A stretch of 64,000 nucleotides of DNA from Streptomyces violaceusniger (GCA_005405945.1 BJHW01000002.1:2294001-2358000); one strand, 5' to 3'; shown: positions 16,603 to 26,432, counted from the first letter of the stretch. Notes: generated from the letters alone by a model not told the origin. Numbers and translations: made by a program.

Positions 16603-18096
16603 TCAGCTCCAGGCCTGTCGTTCCCGGCTGCGGGGGTCGTCGATCTGGGTCCACTCGGCGTCGATGTGCATCGTGGCCCTGCGGTCGGTGTCGTATGGGT
16701 CCCAGCCGGGGTCGCCGGTGGCGGCGAACCGGATCCAGGTCTCGTGCATGCGGTCCGCAAGATCCGCCGGGGGCTTGTCGGGGCCGAGCAGGGCGTTGGG
16801 GCCGTTCAGCTCGGGCCGGTCCGCGAGGTCGAAGACGAAGGGCAGCTCGACGGCGTGGGTGGCGCCGAGCTCTCCGTCCAGGGCCCGGGAGCGCCAGGCG
16901 AACTCGTACGCGTAGGTCGCGGACTTCGGATGGGCGGCATGGGCGCCGGCCAGAGCGCGGGTGCCCGCGCCGAACAGGGCGTCGGCCATGATGGCCGAGC
17001 GTAGTTCCGCGAAGGAGGCCTCGGGGCGGGACTTGCGGTAGGTCTCGACGAGCCGCGCCGGATCCGGGTGCGAGCGCGCCGCCGCGTCGTCGACGTCGGC
17101 GGCGGTCGAGGTGGCGTACTTGCCCACCGGGACCAGGTAGAGGTTGCCCTCTTCGGTGTTGGTGCCGACGAGCAGGTCGACGTCGGCGGCGAGGCCGGCG
17201 GCGACGGATGCGGCGGGCTGGGTGTCCAGGACCAGGCTGAAGGGGCTGAGGCCGATCAGCGGGTCGTGGTGGGTGGCGGTCTGCAGGTCGATGCCCGCGA
17301 GCTTGGAGGCGGCCTCCACAAGACGCTCGTCGGAGATCTCCGCGAAGGCGTCCACGTGCGGCTCGACGCCCAGGACCTCGGCGGCCGCGGCGGTGACGCG
17401 GGCGGCCTGCTCGGTGCTGAACGCGCCCAGGCCGCTGCCGCTCTGCACGATCGCCCTGCGGAACAGACCCGTGGCCTCCGCGGTGGCGAGGACGCCGCCG
17501 ACGACGGTGGCCCCGGCCGACTGGCCGAAGAGCGTGACGTTGTCCGGGTCACCGCCGAACCCGGCGATGTTCTCCCGCACCCAGCGCAGCGCGGCGACGA
17601 CGTCGAGCAGACCGCGGTTGGCAGGGGCCCCGGGCAGGTCCAGGAACCCGGCGATGCCGAGCCGGTAGTTGAGCGTGACGAGGACGACGCCGTCGCGGGC
17701 GAAGGCGGAACCGTCGTACATCGCGGACCGGGTCGATCCGGCGACGAATCCGCCGCCGTGCACGAACACCATGACCGGCAGGTCGCTCTGCGCGACGGCG
17801 GGCGTCCACACGTTGACGGTGAGGTAGTCCTCGCCCCGGCTCCAGCCGGTGCCGAAATAGGGGGTCATGTTGATGCTGCCGAGCTTGCGCTCGGACTGCG
17901 GCGCGTTGGGTCCGGGGACAGTGGCGTCCCGTACGCCGTCCCACGGCTCGTGCGGCTCGGGCGGCGCGAAGCGGCCGGCGCCCAGGGGCGGGGCGGCGTA
18001 GGGGATGTTCAGGAAGACAGCGGTGCCGTCCTCCTGGCGCAGACCGCGCACGGCTCCCTGCGCGGTGGTCACGACGGGTTCGAGGTGGTGGTTCAT
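16603..18096 (-). CDS. Type B carboxylesterase
   Basis: The 497-residue alpha/beta-hydrolase has the type B hallmarks: GLRQEDGTAVFLNIPYAAPP at the start, the oxyanion-hole motif VFVHGGGF, the nucleophile elbow LFGQSAGATVVGG, then NTEEGNLYL and an ELPFVFDL region with the catalytic His in GATHAVELPF. It hydrolyses esters or carbamates, and the substrate is open. There is no signal peptide. ATG 18096 lies behind GGAAAGGCGCC. It sits 22 bp from the upstream MBL gene and 60 bp before Rid, so the three genes are probably one transcript. Confidence 0.93.
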   Translation of the reverse strand: MNHHLEPVVTTAQGAVRGLRQEDGTAVFLNIPYAAPPLGAGRFAPPEPHEPWDGVRDATVPGPNAPQSERKLGSINMTPYFGTGWSRGEDYLTVNVWTPAVAQSDLPVMVFVHGGGFVAGSTRSAMYDGSAFARDGVVLVTLNYRLGIAGFLDLPGAPANRGLLDVVAALRWVRENIAGFGGDPDNVTLFGQSAGATVVGGVLATAEATGLFRRAIVQSGSGLGAFSTEQAARVTAAAAEVLGVEPHVDAFAEISDERLVEAASKLAGIDLQTATHHDPLIGLSPFSLVLDTQPAASVAAGLAADVDLLVGTNTEEGNLYLVPVGKYATSTAADVDDAAARSHPDPARLVETYRKSRPEASFAELRSAIMADALFGAGTRALAGAHAAHPKSATYAYEFAWRSRALDGELGATHAVELPFVFDLADRPELNGPNALLGPDKPPADLADRMHETWIRFAATGDPGWDPYDTDRRATMHIDAEWTQIDDPRSRERQAWS

Positions 18097-18118
18097 CTCT
18101 GGCGCCTTTCCGCGGGCT

Positions 18119-19033
18119 TCAGCCCTGCTCGGTGTACGGGGTGAAGGGCGCCCAGCCCTTGACGGCGAAGGTGCTTCCCTCGCGTACGACTTCGGTGGCG
18201 CCGTGGCCGCCCAGGTGCGCGGGGATCACGAGCGCGTTGTTGTCGGCCGCCCAGCCCAGCACCTTGCGGCGGGTGGCGCGGGCTTCGGCGGGGTTCTCGC
18301 AGAAGCAGCTGTTGGCGTCCGGCTCCAGGATCTGCACCGGGCTGTGCAGCATGTCGCCGACGAACACCGCGCGGTCCGACCCGGAGGTGAGAGTCAGCAC
18401 GGAGGAGCCGGGCGTGTGCCCGGGAGCCGTGTCCAGGCGCAGGTTCGCGTCGATCTGGTGGCTGTTCTCCCACAGCTGCGTCAGGCCGGCCTGGTGCACA
18501 GGGGCCACGCTGTCCTCGAAGACGTTCTGGTTGCCGCGGCCGAGCAGCGGCTGGTGGCCGTTCTCCGGGTTCCAGAAGTCGAAGTCGTCCTTCGGCATCA
18601 GGTAGGTGGCGTTGGGGAACGTCGGCACCCACTGCCGCCCGTCCAGGTAGGTGTTCCAGCCGACGTGGTCGATGTGGAGATGCGTGTTGATCACGATGTC
18701 CACGTCCTCCGGCTGGACACCGGCCCGGGCGAGGTTGGCCAGGAAGTCCGTTTCGAGGCGGCTCCAGACCGGGGCGTAGGGACGCTCCTTGTGGTTGCCC
18801 ACGCCGGTGTCGACCAGGATCGTCCTGCCCTCGCTGCGCAGCAGCCAGGTCTGGATCGCCGAATTCACGATGTTGGTCTCGGAGTCCAGGAAATGTGGGA
18901 CAAGCCAGTCGGCACCGTTCTCCCAGACTTCCTTCGAGCTTTCCGGGAAGAAGGTGTCGGGCGTCATTTCGACGGAACCGTAGTATTCCCATACCCGGGT
19001 GATGGAGACATTGCCGAGGGTGATCTGTTCCAT
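18119..19033 (-). CDS. MBL-fold metallo-hydrolase (lactonase-like), first gene of an operon
   Basis: The HxHxDH metal motif appears as NTHLHIDHVGWNTYL, preceded by RTILVDTGVGNH and followed by APGHTPGSSVLTL and AVFVGDMLHSPVQ, the same layout as the paralogue at 11352-12269. The length is 304 residues. ATG 19033 (MEQITLGNVSITRV) follows CCAAGGAAATCCC, so the in-frame upstream Met is not used. A 20-bp GTCACGTGAC-centred element lies 59 bp upstream. Substrate unknown; coexpression with an esterase and a Rid protein suggests stepwise hydrolysis of an ester or lactone. Confidence 0.9.
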   Translation of the reverse strand: MEQITLGNVSITRVWEYYGSVEMTPDTFFPESSKEVWENGADWLVPHFLDSETNIVNSAIQTWLLRSEGRTILVDTGVGNHKERPYAPVWSRLETDFLANLARAGVQPEDVDIVINTHLHIDHVGWNTYLDGRQWVPTFPNATYLMPKDDFDFWNPENGHQPLLGRGNQNVFEDSVAPVHQAGLTQLWENSHQIDANLRLDTAPGHTPGSSVLTLTSGSDRAVFVGDMLHSPVQILEPDANSCFCENPAEARATRRKVLGWAADNNALVIPAHLGGHGATEVVREGSTFAVKGWAPFTPYTEQG

Positions 19034-19091
19034 GGGATTTCCTTGGAATTCGGGGGATTTACTCAACCGTACGAGCGGCCCCGGTGGGTGC

Positions 19092-19111
19092 GGTATCCGT
19101 CACGTGACTGC
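19092..19111 (+). promoter_or_regulatory. 20-bp GTCACGTGAC element, copy A
   Basis: GGTATCCGTCACGTGACTGC occurs upstream of the MBL-esterase-Rid operon. It matches copies at 22761 and 23296 at 18 or more of 20 positions. The centre GTCACGTGAC is a perfect palindrome. Confidence 0.65.
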
Positions 19112-19330
19112 ACCTGTGTGTACAGCTCTGAGCAGGGGGATTGCCCCTTGCAGGTCGGCGAAAGGCGGCTCCCGTTCCGCGTTCCATTCCTGGGTACCTC
19201 TTCAACGGGCACATGGCGACCTCGCTGCGGTCACGAGGCCGGAGCCGGGTCCGTAGCGGGCCGCTTGCCGGTCGTGTCGTGCGCGGTGGTCGCGCCGGCT
19301 TTCACGTCGACGGCATCGACGACCTGCCGA

Positions 19331-19588
19331 TCAGCGGAAAGCGAGCATGTCCGGCTGCCCGGTAGTGCGGATGAGGTTGATGGCAGTGGCTGTGAGGATG
19401 TGTGCGAGGGTGGTCTTCCGCGGTCCTGCGTAGCGGGTGCGGCGAGCACCAGTGGCGGTGACGGCCTGGTGGATCGATCCCTCCACGCCAGAGCGGATCG
19501 CGTAGACGGCCTTCCACTCCTCGGTTTCCTGCTCGGCTCGGACGCGTTCCAGGAATAGCCCCTGGCCCGGGATCGCAAGGCGATTCAC
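19331..19588 (-). pseudogene. IS1182-type transposase, C-terminal fragment
   Basis: The sequence EWKAVYAIRSGVEGSIHQAV, then GARRTRYAGPRKTTLAHILT and ATAINLIRTTGQPDM, is the characteristic tail of IS1182-family DDE transposases, including the final Glu (GVEG) that coordinates metal. Only 85 residues remain and a stop precedes the first readable residue, so the element is dead. Confidence 0.75.
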
Positions 19589-19704
19589 GCCTCAGCGACT
19601 CACCCCAGGCCCGAAACCAGCGACTTCGAGATCACGCATCTTCACTGGCATCAGTCACAGCAGCTGTAGATTCCTTGGGAGGGTCGCTGATCAGCACCGG
19701 CGCG

Positions 19705-20325
19705 TCAACGATCAAGAACTACAGCTGCCGCGACTCCGGGCGTCAGAGATCCCGCCCGTTCACGGGCAAAGACCGACTGGAGTTCAGCCAAGTGCTCCTG
19801 GGCTGTGATGCGGGCTTCGACGAGCGGGCGAAACTGCTCAATCACCAAGGCCTCCGCCTTCGGCGGGAAGAAGGACCACGTCGCGAAGCCATATCGTCCG
19901 CCATGGACTGCTCTTGTCAGGCCGATGGCGGATTCCGCGAAGACAGCCGGCGCGACCGCACGAAGCCCCTGAGCGTCAGCCTCCGCCAAGGGAAGGTTCC
20001 AGTCTCCCGGGACCTTCGCAGCGAAACGGCGCCTCACGTTCCGGTCAAACAGAGCGTCCAGCACTCCCGCAGCATCGTCAGCCGCGGTCGAGGCGGCATT
20101 GATGCCCAGCAGACTTGCCGTGCCGAACACGAACGTCACATCAGGCACTTCCTGCCGCAGGGATGGAAAGGGCGTCACGTCCACCTGCGAACAGTCTCCA
20201 GGAAGCATGCCGGTCATCGCGGGCGCCATCACTGCCGTACCGCCGACCACCCGGGCCAGCCCCTGAGCGATGGTCTCGTCGAAGTAGCCGTCCCCGAACA
20301 AGCCCCGGTCGCACCACGAGCGCAA
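19705..20325 (-). pseudogene. ABC-transporter sugar-binding protein, C-terminal fragment
   Basis: The translation GLFGDGYFDETIAQGLARVV, VFGTASLLGINAAS, AKVPGDWNLPLAEADAQGL and GRYGFATWSFFPPKAEALVI is the second half of an extracellular solute-binding protein of the carbohydrate type. There is no signal peptide or N-terminal domain, and upstream sequence does not continue the fold. No permease or ATPase genes are nearby. It is a remnant. Confidence 0.65.
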
Positions 20326-20399
20326 GTATTCAAACCTGGTGAGAGGGCGGCGGACTCACCGTCTCGGTCACGTTCACCGGCACCTGACCAGCACTTGGT

Positions 20400-22655
20400 C
20401 TATTCGGCTCGGGCGCGTTCGCACCGGTCGGCGAGGACGGCGCAGCTCACTGCAGCCTGGACCGGGCCGTGCGGCAACGGGATGTCCGCTCTCTCGGAGG
20501 GCACCACGGTGGTGCGGTCAGGGTCCGAGGCGAGTGGGTCCAAGGCTCGTACGAGCGCGGTCAGGGCCGCGTCGAGGCGATTGATGTGCAGAAGCAGGCG
20601 GTGCTCCGGCGACGGCCAGTTGCGGCTGACGCGTTGCTCCTCCGAGAGCCGGGACAGCGCCCTGATGACCGTGGGGCGTGCCGTTTGTGAGGCGTTTTCC
20701 GATCGATGGCCGGTGACCTGGATCAGGTGAATCAGGGTCTCGTGCGCGCGGTCGGCCGCAGCTGTGAGACGGGCGGCACACTCCGGGACGTGGCCCGCCG
20801 GGAGACGTTCGGCCGTGGCGGCCAGGCTTCGTGCGTGGTACGCGCCGGCCTCAAGGAGTTCCAGCAGGTGGCGGGCGCGGTGACGGCGGCGGCACTGCGG
20901 ATTGAGCGGATGGGTGAGAGGCAGACAGGCCTTGCGGAAGGATTTCAGCGCCTGGTCGAGGTCGTGTGCCGCGCGGACCCAGCTCGTCTTGATCTCCGTG
21001 CCCGTGCTTCCTGCCGCGACGGTCCGAAGGAGGCGGTCGAGGACTTGCAGGAAGCCGACCAGTTCCTCGTCGCTGGCGCGACGGACCGTGGTGGGAAGGA
21101 CAAGGACGGCGGCAAGGATCCCGCAGGACACTCCCAGTGCGGTCTCCTGGACGCGCAGGAGCAGCACGTGCGTCGAGAAGGTGTCCATCAGCGCGAGCAG
21201 CATGCCGAGCGTGCCGGTGATGAAGAACGTCACGGCCCAGTAGGCGTGCGACGGTGTGTAGAACATTCCGAACATGCACAGCAGGAGCAGGATCAGGAGG
21301 ACGGGGCCGTCTCCGCCGACCAGGGCGGCGAGGCCGTAGCCGAACACCACGCCGAGGACCGTGCCCGCCAGCCGCCGGAGGCTCTGCAGCAGTACTTCGC
21401 CGGTGCTCTCGTTCTTGATGAAGACGACCCATGCGGCCGCGACGGCCCAGTACCACAGGTGCGGCGACAGGAGATGACCGCCCGCCATGGCGAGGGCCGA
21501 GGCAGCCGTCACCTGAAACGCCTGACGGGTGGCTCCCCGCTTCAGGCTTTCGGTGTCTGTGTCCCTGCGCGGCAGCGCCCCGAAGGTGGGTGAGGCGTGC
21601 TTGCGTGGAGGTGTCCGGCGTCCTGCCGGGCGGTCGCGTGGGCCGAGAACCCGCAGGGCTTCGGCGAGTTCGTCGACCGCGGGGAAGCAGTCCAGCACGA
21701 GTGCGGAGCCGGTCGGCCGGTTCGCCGGGCCGCCCTCGTACCCCTCTGCGCACCGCTCGGCGGCGCAAGTAGTTCCCACGGTGGGCTGGTGCCGGAGAGC
21801 CCGGATCCGCTGGGCGAGCCGCTGTCGCGCCGTCCCTTCTGACAGATCGTTGCGGGCCGCCGGGGTACGCATCGCACGGACCGCCAGTACAGCCAGGCGA
21901 TGCGCGGCCACCTCCACCCGGCTGAGGCGCGGCAGCAGGACCGCGGTGTCCTCGTCGACGGCGCGCTCGTCGAGAAAGTCCTCGATCAGCAGCACGGACG
22001 CGTGTAGCCGGCCGAGGCGGTCCTGCAACGATCGGCTCCGGGTGTCGATGTCCTGCCCGGTGGCGATCATCGAGGCCGTGTCCCGGAGGACGTCGTGCAG
22101 ACGCACGTCGAAGGTGTGCCGCAGCCGCCTCAGGGCTCGGGACGCCGTGATGGGGCCGACGCAGTACCACACGGTCGTGACGGCCCCGAACGCAACCAGT
22201 ACCGATGCCCCGAACTGCGGAAGCTGGTCTGCCCGGGCCTGGGTGAACTGAGACAGCAGGAAGGCCATGAAACCGAAGATCCCCAGGCCCAGCCCTCGCG
22301 GGCCGAACCGGCGGGCCTGAACGGCGAGGTAGATCACCACCAGGAAGACCAGCTTGGCTGCTGAGGGGTACGGCGTCAGCGCGGCTCCGGCGGCCAGGGA
22401 CGCTAGGGAGAGCGGAACGCCGAGTCCGAGCGTGATGAGCTGGTTGCGCGGGTGCAGGTCGCTCACGGCCAGTGACGTCGTCATCACGGTGAAGCCGCCG
22501 ACCACCAGCACCGTCTCGGGCGCTCGCAGCGCTGTCAGCACGGCGAGGGTCGCGGCAGTACCGAGCACGGCGCGCATCGCGGAGGTCAGACGCACGAGCC
22601 CAGGGTCGAAAGCCGCGAACCGGTCCCACAACGACGTCGTCGTCCTTACCACCAT
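20400..22655 (-). CDS. FUSC-family membrane exporter
   Basis: The 751-residue protein has two sets of membrane helices separated by large cytoplasmic helical segments. The first set starts near RAVLGTAATLAVLTALRAPE. The second set contains QVTAASALAMAGGHLLSPHL, WAVAAAWVVFIKNESTGEVL and LRRLAGTVLGVVFGYGLAAL, the FUSC signature. Relatives include aromatic-acid and fusaric-acid efflux proteins. ATG 22655 follows ACGGAGATCCCC. It is monocistronic and carries the 20-bp GTCAsGTGAC element 106 bp upstream, which links it to the MBL-esterase operon and the LAL gene. A role in aromatic-compound efflux is inference. Confidence 0.88.
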   Translation of the reverse strand: MVVRTTTSLWDRFAAFDPGLVRLTSAMRAVLGTAATLAVLTALRAPETVLVVGGFTVMTTSLAVSDLHPRNQLITLGLGVPLSLASLAAGAALTPYPSAAKLVFLVVIYLAVQARRFGPRGLGLGIFGFMAFLLSQFTQARADQLPQFGASVLVAFGAVTTVWYCVGPITASRALRRLRHTFDVRLHDVLRDTASMIATGQDIDTRSRSLQDRLGRLHASVLLIEDFLDERAVDEDTAVLLPRLSRVEVAAHRLAVLAVRAMRTPAARNDLSEGTARQRLAQRIRALRHQPTVGTTCAAERCAEGYEGGPANRPTGSALVLDCFPAVDELAEALRVLGPRDRPAGRRTPPRKHASPTFGALPRRDTDTESLKRGATRQAFQVTAASALAMAGGHLLSPHLWYWAVAAAWVVFIKNESTGEVLLQSLRRLAGTVLGVVFGYGLAALVGGDGPVLLILLLLCMFGMFYTPSHAYWAVTFFITGTLGMLLALMDTFSTHVLLLRVQETALGVSCGILAAVLVLPTTVRRASDEELVGFLQVLDRLLRTVAAGSTGTEIKTSWVRAAHDLDQALKSFRKACLPLTHPLNPQCRRRHRARHLLELLEAGAYHARSLAATAERLPAGHVPECAARLTAAADRAHETLIHLIQVTGHRSENASQTARPTVIRALSRLSEEQRVSRNWPSPEHRLLLHINRLDAALTALVRALDPLASDPDRTTVVPSERADIPLPHGPVQAAVSCAVLADRCERARAE

Positions 22656-22760
22656 GGGGATCTCCGTAGGTCCTTTCGCGTGCGCACGGCCGTGCGGGAG
22701 CCTTCGGGTTCTGACCGGCCACCGTCCGCGTCACCAGTCTCGGCAGGCGAGGCTCCGTCC

Positions 22761-22780
22761 GGTATGCGTCAGGTGACTGC
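22761..22780 (+). promoter_or_regulatory. 20-bp GTCACGTGAC element, copy B
   Basis: GGTATGCGTCAGGTGACTGC lies upstream of the FUSC gene. It differs from copy C only at one base of the palindromic centre. Confidence 0.6.
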
Positions 22781-22881
22781 TTTCGAGGGTTCTGCAGCAC
22801 GTGGGCGTCCATTGCCGGCGTCGGCGACCGCGCAGCGCTGACAGGCCTGCACCCGTTGACGATGGCTTACGGTTCCAAGGA

Positions 22882-23145
22882 CTACGCAGTGCACGGACTT
22901 GGGACGGACAGCCGCCAGGCGCCCAGAAGGTCACGCGACATTCGGCGCATCTCGATACAGCCGTCATCGAGCCGCAGGTTTCCGCGCACCGCGCGTTCGC
23001 CCGGGTCGCTCGCCCGCTCAAGAGCAGCCTCCTGGGCCTGCTCCGGACGCGCCATGCCGTCGACGACGTAAAAGTGGCGTACAAGCCGACCGCACGGAGT
23101 GCGGAACCCGAGTCCGACCAGCCACGAGCGTCCAGTAACCATGAC
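22882..23145 (-). CDS. Small hypothetical protein
   Basis: An open frame of 87 residues starts at ATG 23145 behind a plausible ribosome site (GGAAGGCGCTGTC). It reads MVTGRSWLVGLGFRTPCGRL and later GMARPEQAQEAALERASDPG. No family is recognised. The ribosome site is the main argument for it. It lies between two copies of the 20-bp element. Confidence 0.4.
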   Translation of the reverse strand, partial: VMVTGRSWLVGLGFRTPCGRLVRHFYVVDGMARPEQAQEAALERASDPGERAVRGNLRLDDGCIEMRRMSRDLLGAWRLSVPSPCTA

Positions 23146-23648
23146 AGCGCCTTCCGGTCCAGAATTACGGCTTCTGCGATCCCCGTCTGTGATGGCACGA
23201 CGCCACCGGCGACGCACGATCGTGCCTGCCCGCCGACCCGGGGAAAGGCGCGACCGTGCTCGCTTCACGATTCTGCGGCCGGACGAACAGCCGGGGGTAT
23301 GCGTCACGTGACTGCATCGGTGCTGGTCGGCCCCCGGATGGAACGTTTGCGCCTGCCGGCCGGTTGTCCCACCGTGGCGATCCCGAGGCCGCCGGTGCGG
23401 AGACGTACAGGTCGAGGCGTGCGGAGGTCGCCTCGCCACGATGTCCGCGGCGCGCGACTCCGCAGGTGAAACCAGGGCTCCCGGAGAACTCCATGGATGC
23501 CATGGCCGGGATATCCCGGACGACGACTGCGTGTTGCCGACAGACTGCGCTCGGATGTGCTTCTGACCGGCTTCGAGGCCGCTCCCGCAGGCACTGCCGC
23601 AGTTCTCCTACGCTAAGATTTGGGGTATCTCAATTCCCTGGAGCATCC
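23146..23648. other. ~500-bp upstream region of the LAL gene
   Basis: I find no supported gene. The region carries copy C of the 20-bp element at 23296-23315 and presumably the LAL promoter. The segment just before the start (about 23610-23640) is locally AT-rich (AAGATTTGGGGTATCTCAAT). Confidence 0.5.
23296..23315 (+). promoter_or_regulatory. 20-bp GTCACGTGAC element, copy C
   Basis: GGTATGCGTCACGTGACTGC lies 334 bp upstream of the LAL regulator start and 151 bp upstream of the small gene starting at 23145. Confidence 0.65.
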
Positions 23649-26432
23649 GTGGAAAACGATGGGAAGGCTCGTGGGGACCAGCACTCGACGCGGAATACCG
23701 GTCTGGCACTGGTCGGCCGGGAAACCGAGACCGCAGAAATAGTCCGGCGGGTCGGCGCCGATCGGTCCCACAGCGACGTATTGATTCTCACGGGTGACCC
23801 CGGTGCCGGAAAGAGCACACTCCTCAGCATCGCGGCCGGTCGCGCACGGAGTGCGGGTGGCCGAGTGCTGCAAGCGGTGGGGAGTGAATCCGAGGCCCAC
23901 CTTGGATTCGCGGGCCTTCATCAGATGCTCCGCCCGGTACTCGGTGCCGCGGAGGGCCTGCCGTCGCGGCAGCGCTCCGCGCTCCGCGCCGTCCTGGGGC
24001 TCGACGAGTGTGCCGAGGCCCCCGACGCGATGATCGTGGGTCTGGCGGTTCTGACCTTGTTGTCGGACCTGGCGGAGGCCGCCCCGCTGCTGGTCGTGGT
24101 CGACGACGCCCAGTGGATCGACCGCGGGTCCCTGGACGCTCTCTCCTTCGTGGCGCGACGCATGGACAGCGAGCCCGTCACACTGCTGCTGGGAGTCCGC
24201 ACCGCGGCCGTACTGCCCGGCTTCGACAAGGGGTACGAGCGCCTCGAACTCGGTCCGCTCGACAGTGCGGCAGCCAACCGGCTACTCGACCGGCAGCCCA
24301 CACCGCCCACCGGCCGAACCCGCGTGCGGATCCTCGAAGAGGCGGCCGGCAACCCGCTGGCCCTGGTGGAACTCGCCCACGCCACCGCAATCCGCAACCC
24401 CGAGGGCAGCAGCATGGAGGGCCCGCTACCGGTCACCGACCGGCTGGAGCGGATCTTCGCAGGGCACGCGGCCAACCTGCCGGAACCGACCCGCCGCATC
24501 CTGCTGCTCCTCGCCGCCGCCGACGCGGCGGACGCGCAGGCAGCCGCCATGGGACTGCCCGAGGCGGACGACAATGCATGGGCGCCAGCGGACCGGGCCG
24601 GTCTCGTACGCCAGGACGGAACCAGGATCGTTTTCCGTCACCCGCTCATCCGCTCCGCCGTCTACCATGCCGCGTCCTTTGAGGAACGCCGCCAGGCACA
24701 CCTGGCCCTCGCGGAACTGCTGCGCAAGGAGCCCGACCGCCGCGCCTGGCATCTGGCCGTCGCGACCGTACGCCCCGACCAGGACGTATCGGCCGCCTTG
24801 CAGCAGACGGCCGACCGGGCCCGGCGCCGAGGTGGCTTTGCGGCCGCCGCCGCGGCCCAGGAGCGCGCCGCGGAACTCAGCCCACGCCGTGAGGACCGGG
24901 CACGCCTGCTCACCGAAGCCGCCGCCAGCGCCGTCTTCACCGGTCAGCTCGGCTGGGTGGAGCACCTGGCCGCCGCAGTCCGCGAGTGCACCGACGACCC
25001 GGCACTGCGGGGCAGAGCCGCGCTGGCCACCGGTCGACTCATGTCGCTGGGCCCCCATCACACAGCAGCCTTCGCCCTGCTCATGCGCGTCGCCGACGAG
25101 GCAGCGAACGCCCGGTCACCCCTCGTACTCGACGCGCTGGCCGCAGCAGCGGTGGTCCGCTACTACTCGGGCGATGAGTCCCAGCAGCGACAGATCCAGA
25201 GCCTGCTCTCCGGCATGCCCGACGATGCCGCCGGAGCGGCGCTGCACGCCTGGGTCATGGCCGTCTCCGACCCCGGCGGCGCAGGGGCGTCCCTCGCGCC
25301 GGTGCTGCCCGAGCTCATCGCCGAGGCCAAGGGTGACGCCCAGCGCCTGACCGCGCTGGCCATCGTCGCCTGGCTGCTCGACCAGACCACCCTCGCCGCC
25401 AGGACCTTCGACGAGGCGTTCGACCAGTGGCAGGCCCACGGCCCGCTCCCGGACGGACTGGGATGCGCGGCCGGCTGGACCCGTCTGGAGCAGGGCCGAT
25501 GGGCCGAGGCCCGCTCGGTAGCTGCCGACATCGCGGCCATGGCGTCATCGGCCGGACTCGACCACGCCGAGGCGTGTGCTCAAGCACTCGACGCCACAGT
25601 GGTCGCCCTGCTAGGCGACGCGGCCGCCGCGCGCCGGCTCGCCGAGCGAGCCCTGTCTCTCGTCGACCCGCTGGAGAGCCGCTCCGTCGCGGTCTTCGCC
25701 CGCCGGGCCCTGGGAATGGCGGCCGTGGCCGAGGGCGACTACGACACCGCGTACACACAGTTCCGCTCCGCGTTCACCGACGACGGCGATCCGGTCCACT
25801 ACCACGTCTCCTACACCGTCCTGGCCGACCTCGCGGCCGCGGCCGTCCGCCGAGGACGGCAGGAGCACGCCGCACAGCTACTGGAACGGTCGGCACGGCG
25901 CCTCGGTACGGGCATGTCCGCACGGGTGGCCGCGCTGATCGCCCGCGGCCGCGCCCTGCTGGCGGATCCCGAGCACGCGGAGCCGCTCTTCCAGACGGCG
26001 CTCGCACAGCCCGCAGGTGAGCAGTGGCCGTTCGAACGGGCACAGACCCGACTCGACTACGGGGAATGGCTCCGCCGCCAGCGCCGTATCGCCGAGGCAC
26101 GTCCCCTGCTGAGCGCCGCCCTGGAAACCTTGCAGCGCCTCGGCGCACGGCCGTGGGCCGAGCGGGCACAGGCAGAACTGCGCGCCGCCGGAATCGAGGC
26201 GACCGACGTCGTGCCCAGCGCCTTCACCGAACTCAGCCCCCAGCAACAGCAGATCGTCCAACTGGCGGCCCGCGGTCTGACGAACCGCGAGATCGGGGAA
26301 AAACTGTTCCTCTCACCGCGCACGGTCGGCTCCCACCTCTACCGGGTCTTCCCCAAGCTGGGCATCACCGCCCGCTCGCAACTCCGCGACGTACTCGAAG
26401 GCACCCTGTCAGATACCGGCGTCCAGAGCTGA
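23649..26432 (+). CDS. LAL-type (large ATP-binding LuxR) transcriptional regulator
   Basis: The 927-residue protein starts with an AAA-like ATPase: Walker A GDPGAGKSTLLS, Walker B in PLLLVVVDDAQWIDR-type sequence (LVVVDDAQWIDRGSLDALSF). A long helical TPR-like middle follows. The C-terminal LuxR helix-turn-helix reads LSPQQQQIVQLAARGLTNRE and IGEKLFLSPRTVGSHLYRVF. Such proteins activate secondary metabolism or sugar catabolism genes. GTG 23649 follows GGAGCATCC; homology to the family starts just after it (LVGRETETAEI). It may act on loci carrying the GTCACGTGAC element, but that is only a proximity argument. A second LAL gene lies at 32072. Confidence 0.92.
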   Translation: MENDGKARGDQHSTRNTGLALVGRETETAEIVRRVGADRSHSDVLILTGDPGAGKSTLLSIAAGRARSAGGRVLQAVGSESEAHLGFAGLHQMLRPVLGAAEGLPSRQRSALRAVLGLDECAEAPDAMIVGLAVLTLLSDLAEAAPLLVVVDDAQWIDRGSLDALSFVARRMDSEPVTLLLGVRTAAVLPGFDKGYERLELGPLDSAAANRLLDRQPTPPTGRTRVRILEEAAGNPLALVELAHATAIRNPEGSSMEGPLPVTDRLERIFAGHAANLPEPTRRILLLLAAADAADAQAAAMGLPEADDNAWAPADRAGLVRQDGTRIVFRHPLIRSAVYHAASFEERRQAHLALAELLRKEPDRRAWHLAVATVRPDQDVSAALQQTADRARRRGGFAAAAAAQERAAELSPRREDRARLLTEAAASAVFTGQLGWVEHLAAAVRECTDDPALRGRAALATGRLMSLGPHHTAAFALLMRVADEAANARSPLVLDALAAAAVVRYYSGDESQQRQIQSLLSGMPDDAAGAALHAWVMAVSDPGGAGASLAPVLPELIAEAKGDAQRLTALAIVAWLLDQTTLAARTFDEAFDQWQAHGPLPDGLGCAAGWTRLEQGRWAEARSVAADIAAMASSAGLDHAEACAQALDATVVALLGDAAAARRLAERALSLVDPLESRSVAVFARRALGMAAVAEGDYDTAYTQFRSAFTDDGDPVHYHVSYTVLADLAAAAVRRGRQEHAAQLLERSARRLGTGMSARVAALIARGRALLADPEHAEPLFQTALAQPAGEQWPFERAQTRLDYGEWLRRQRRIAEARPLLSAALETLQRLGARPWAERAQAELRAAGIEATDVVPSAFTELSPQQQQIVQLAARGLTNREIGEKLFLSPRTVGSHLYRVFPKLGITARSQLRDVLEGTLSDTGVQS

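Noticed and set aside
18005..19558. 517-codon plus-strand frame opposite the MBL hydrolase gene
   Set aside because: No family motifs and no ribosome site; it covers an antisense coding region and then noncoding DNA.
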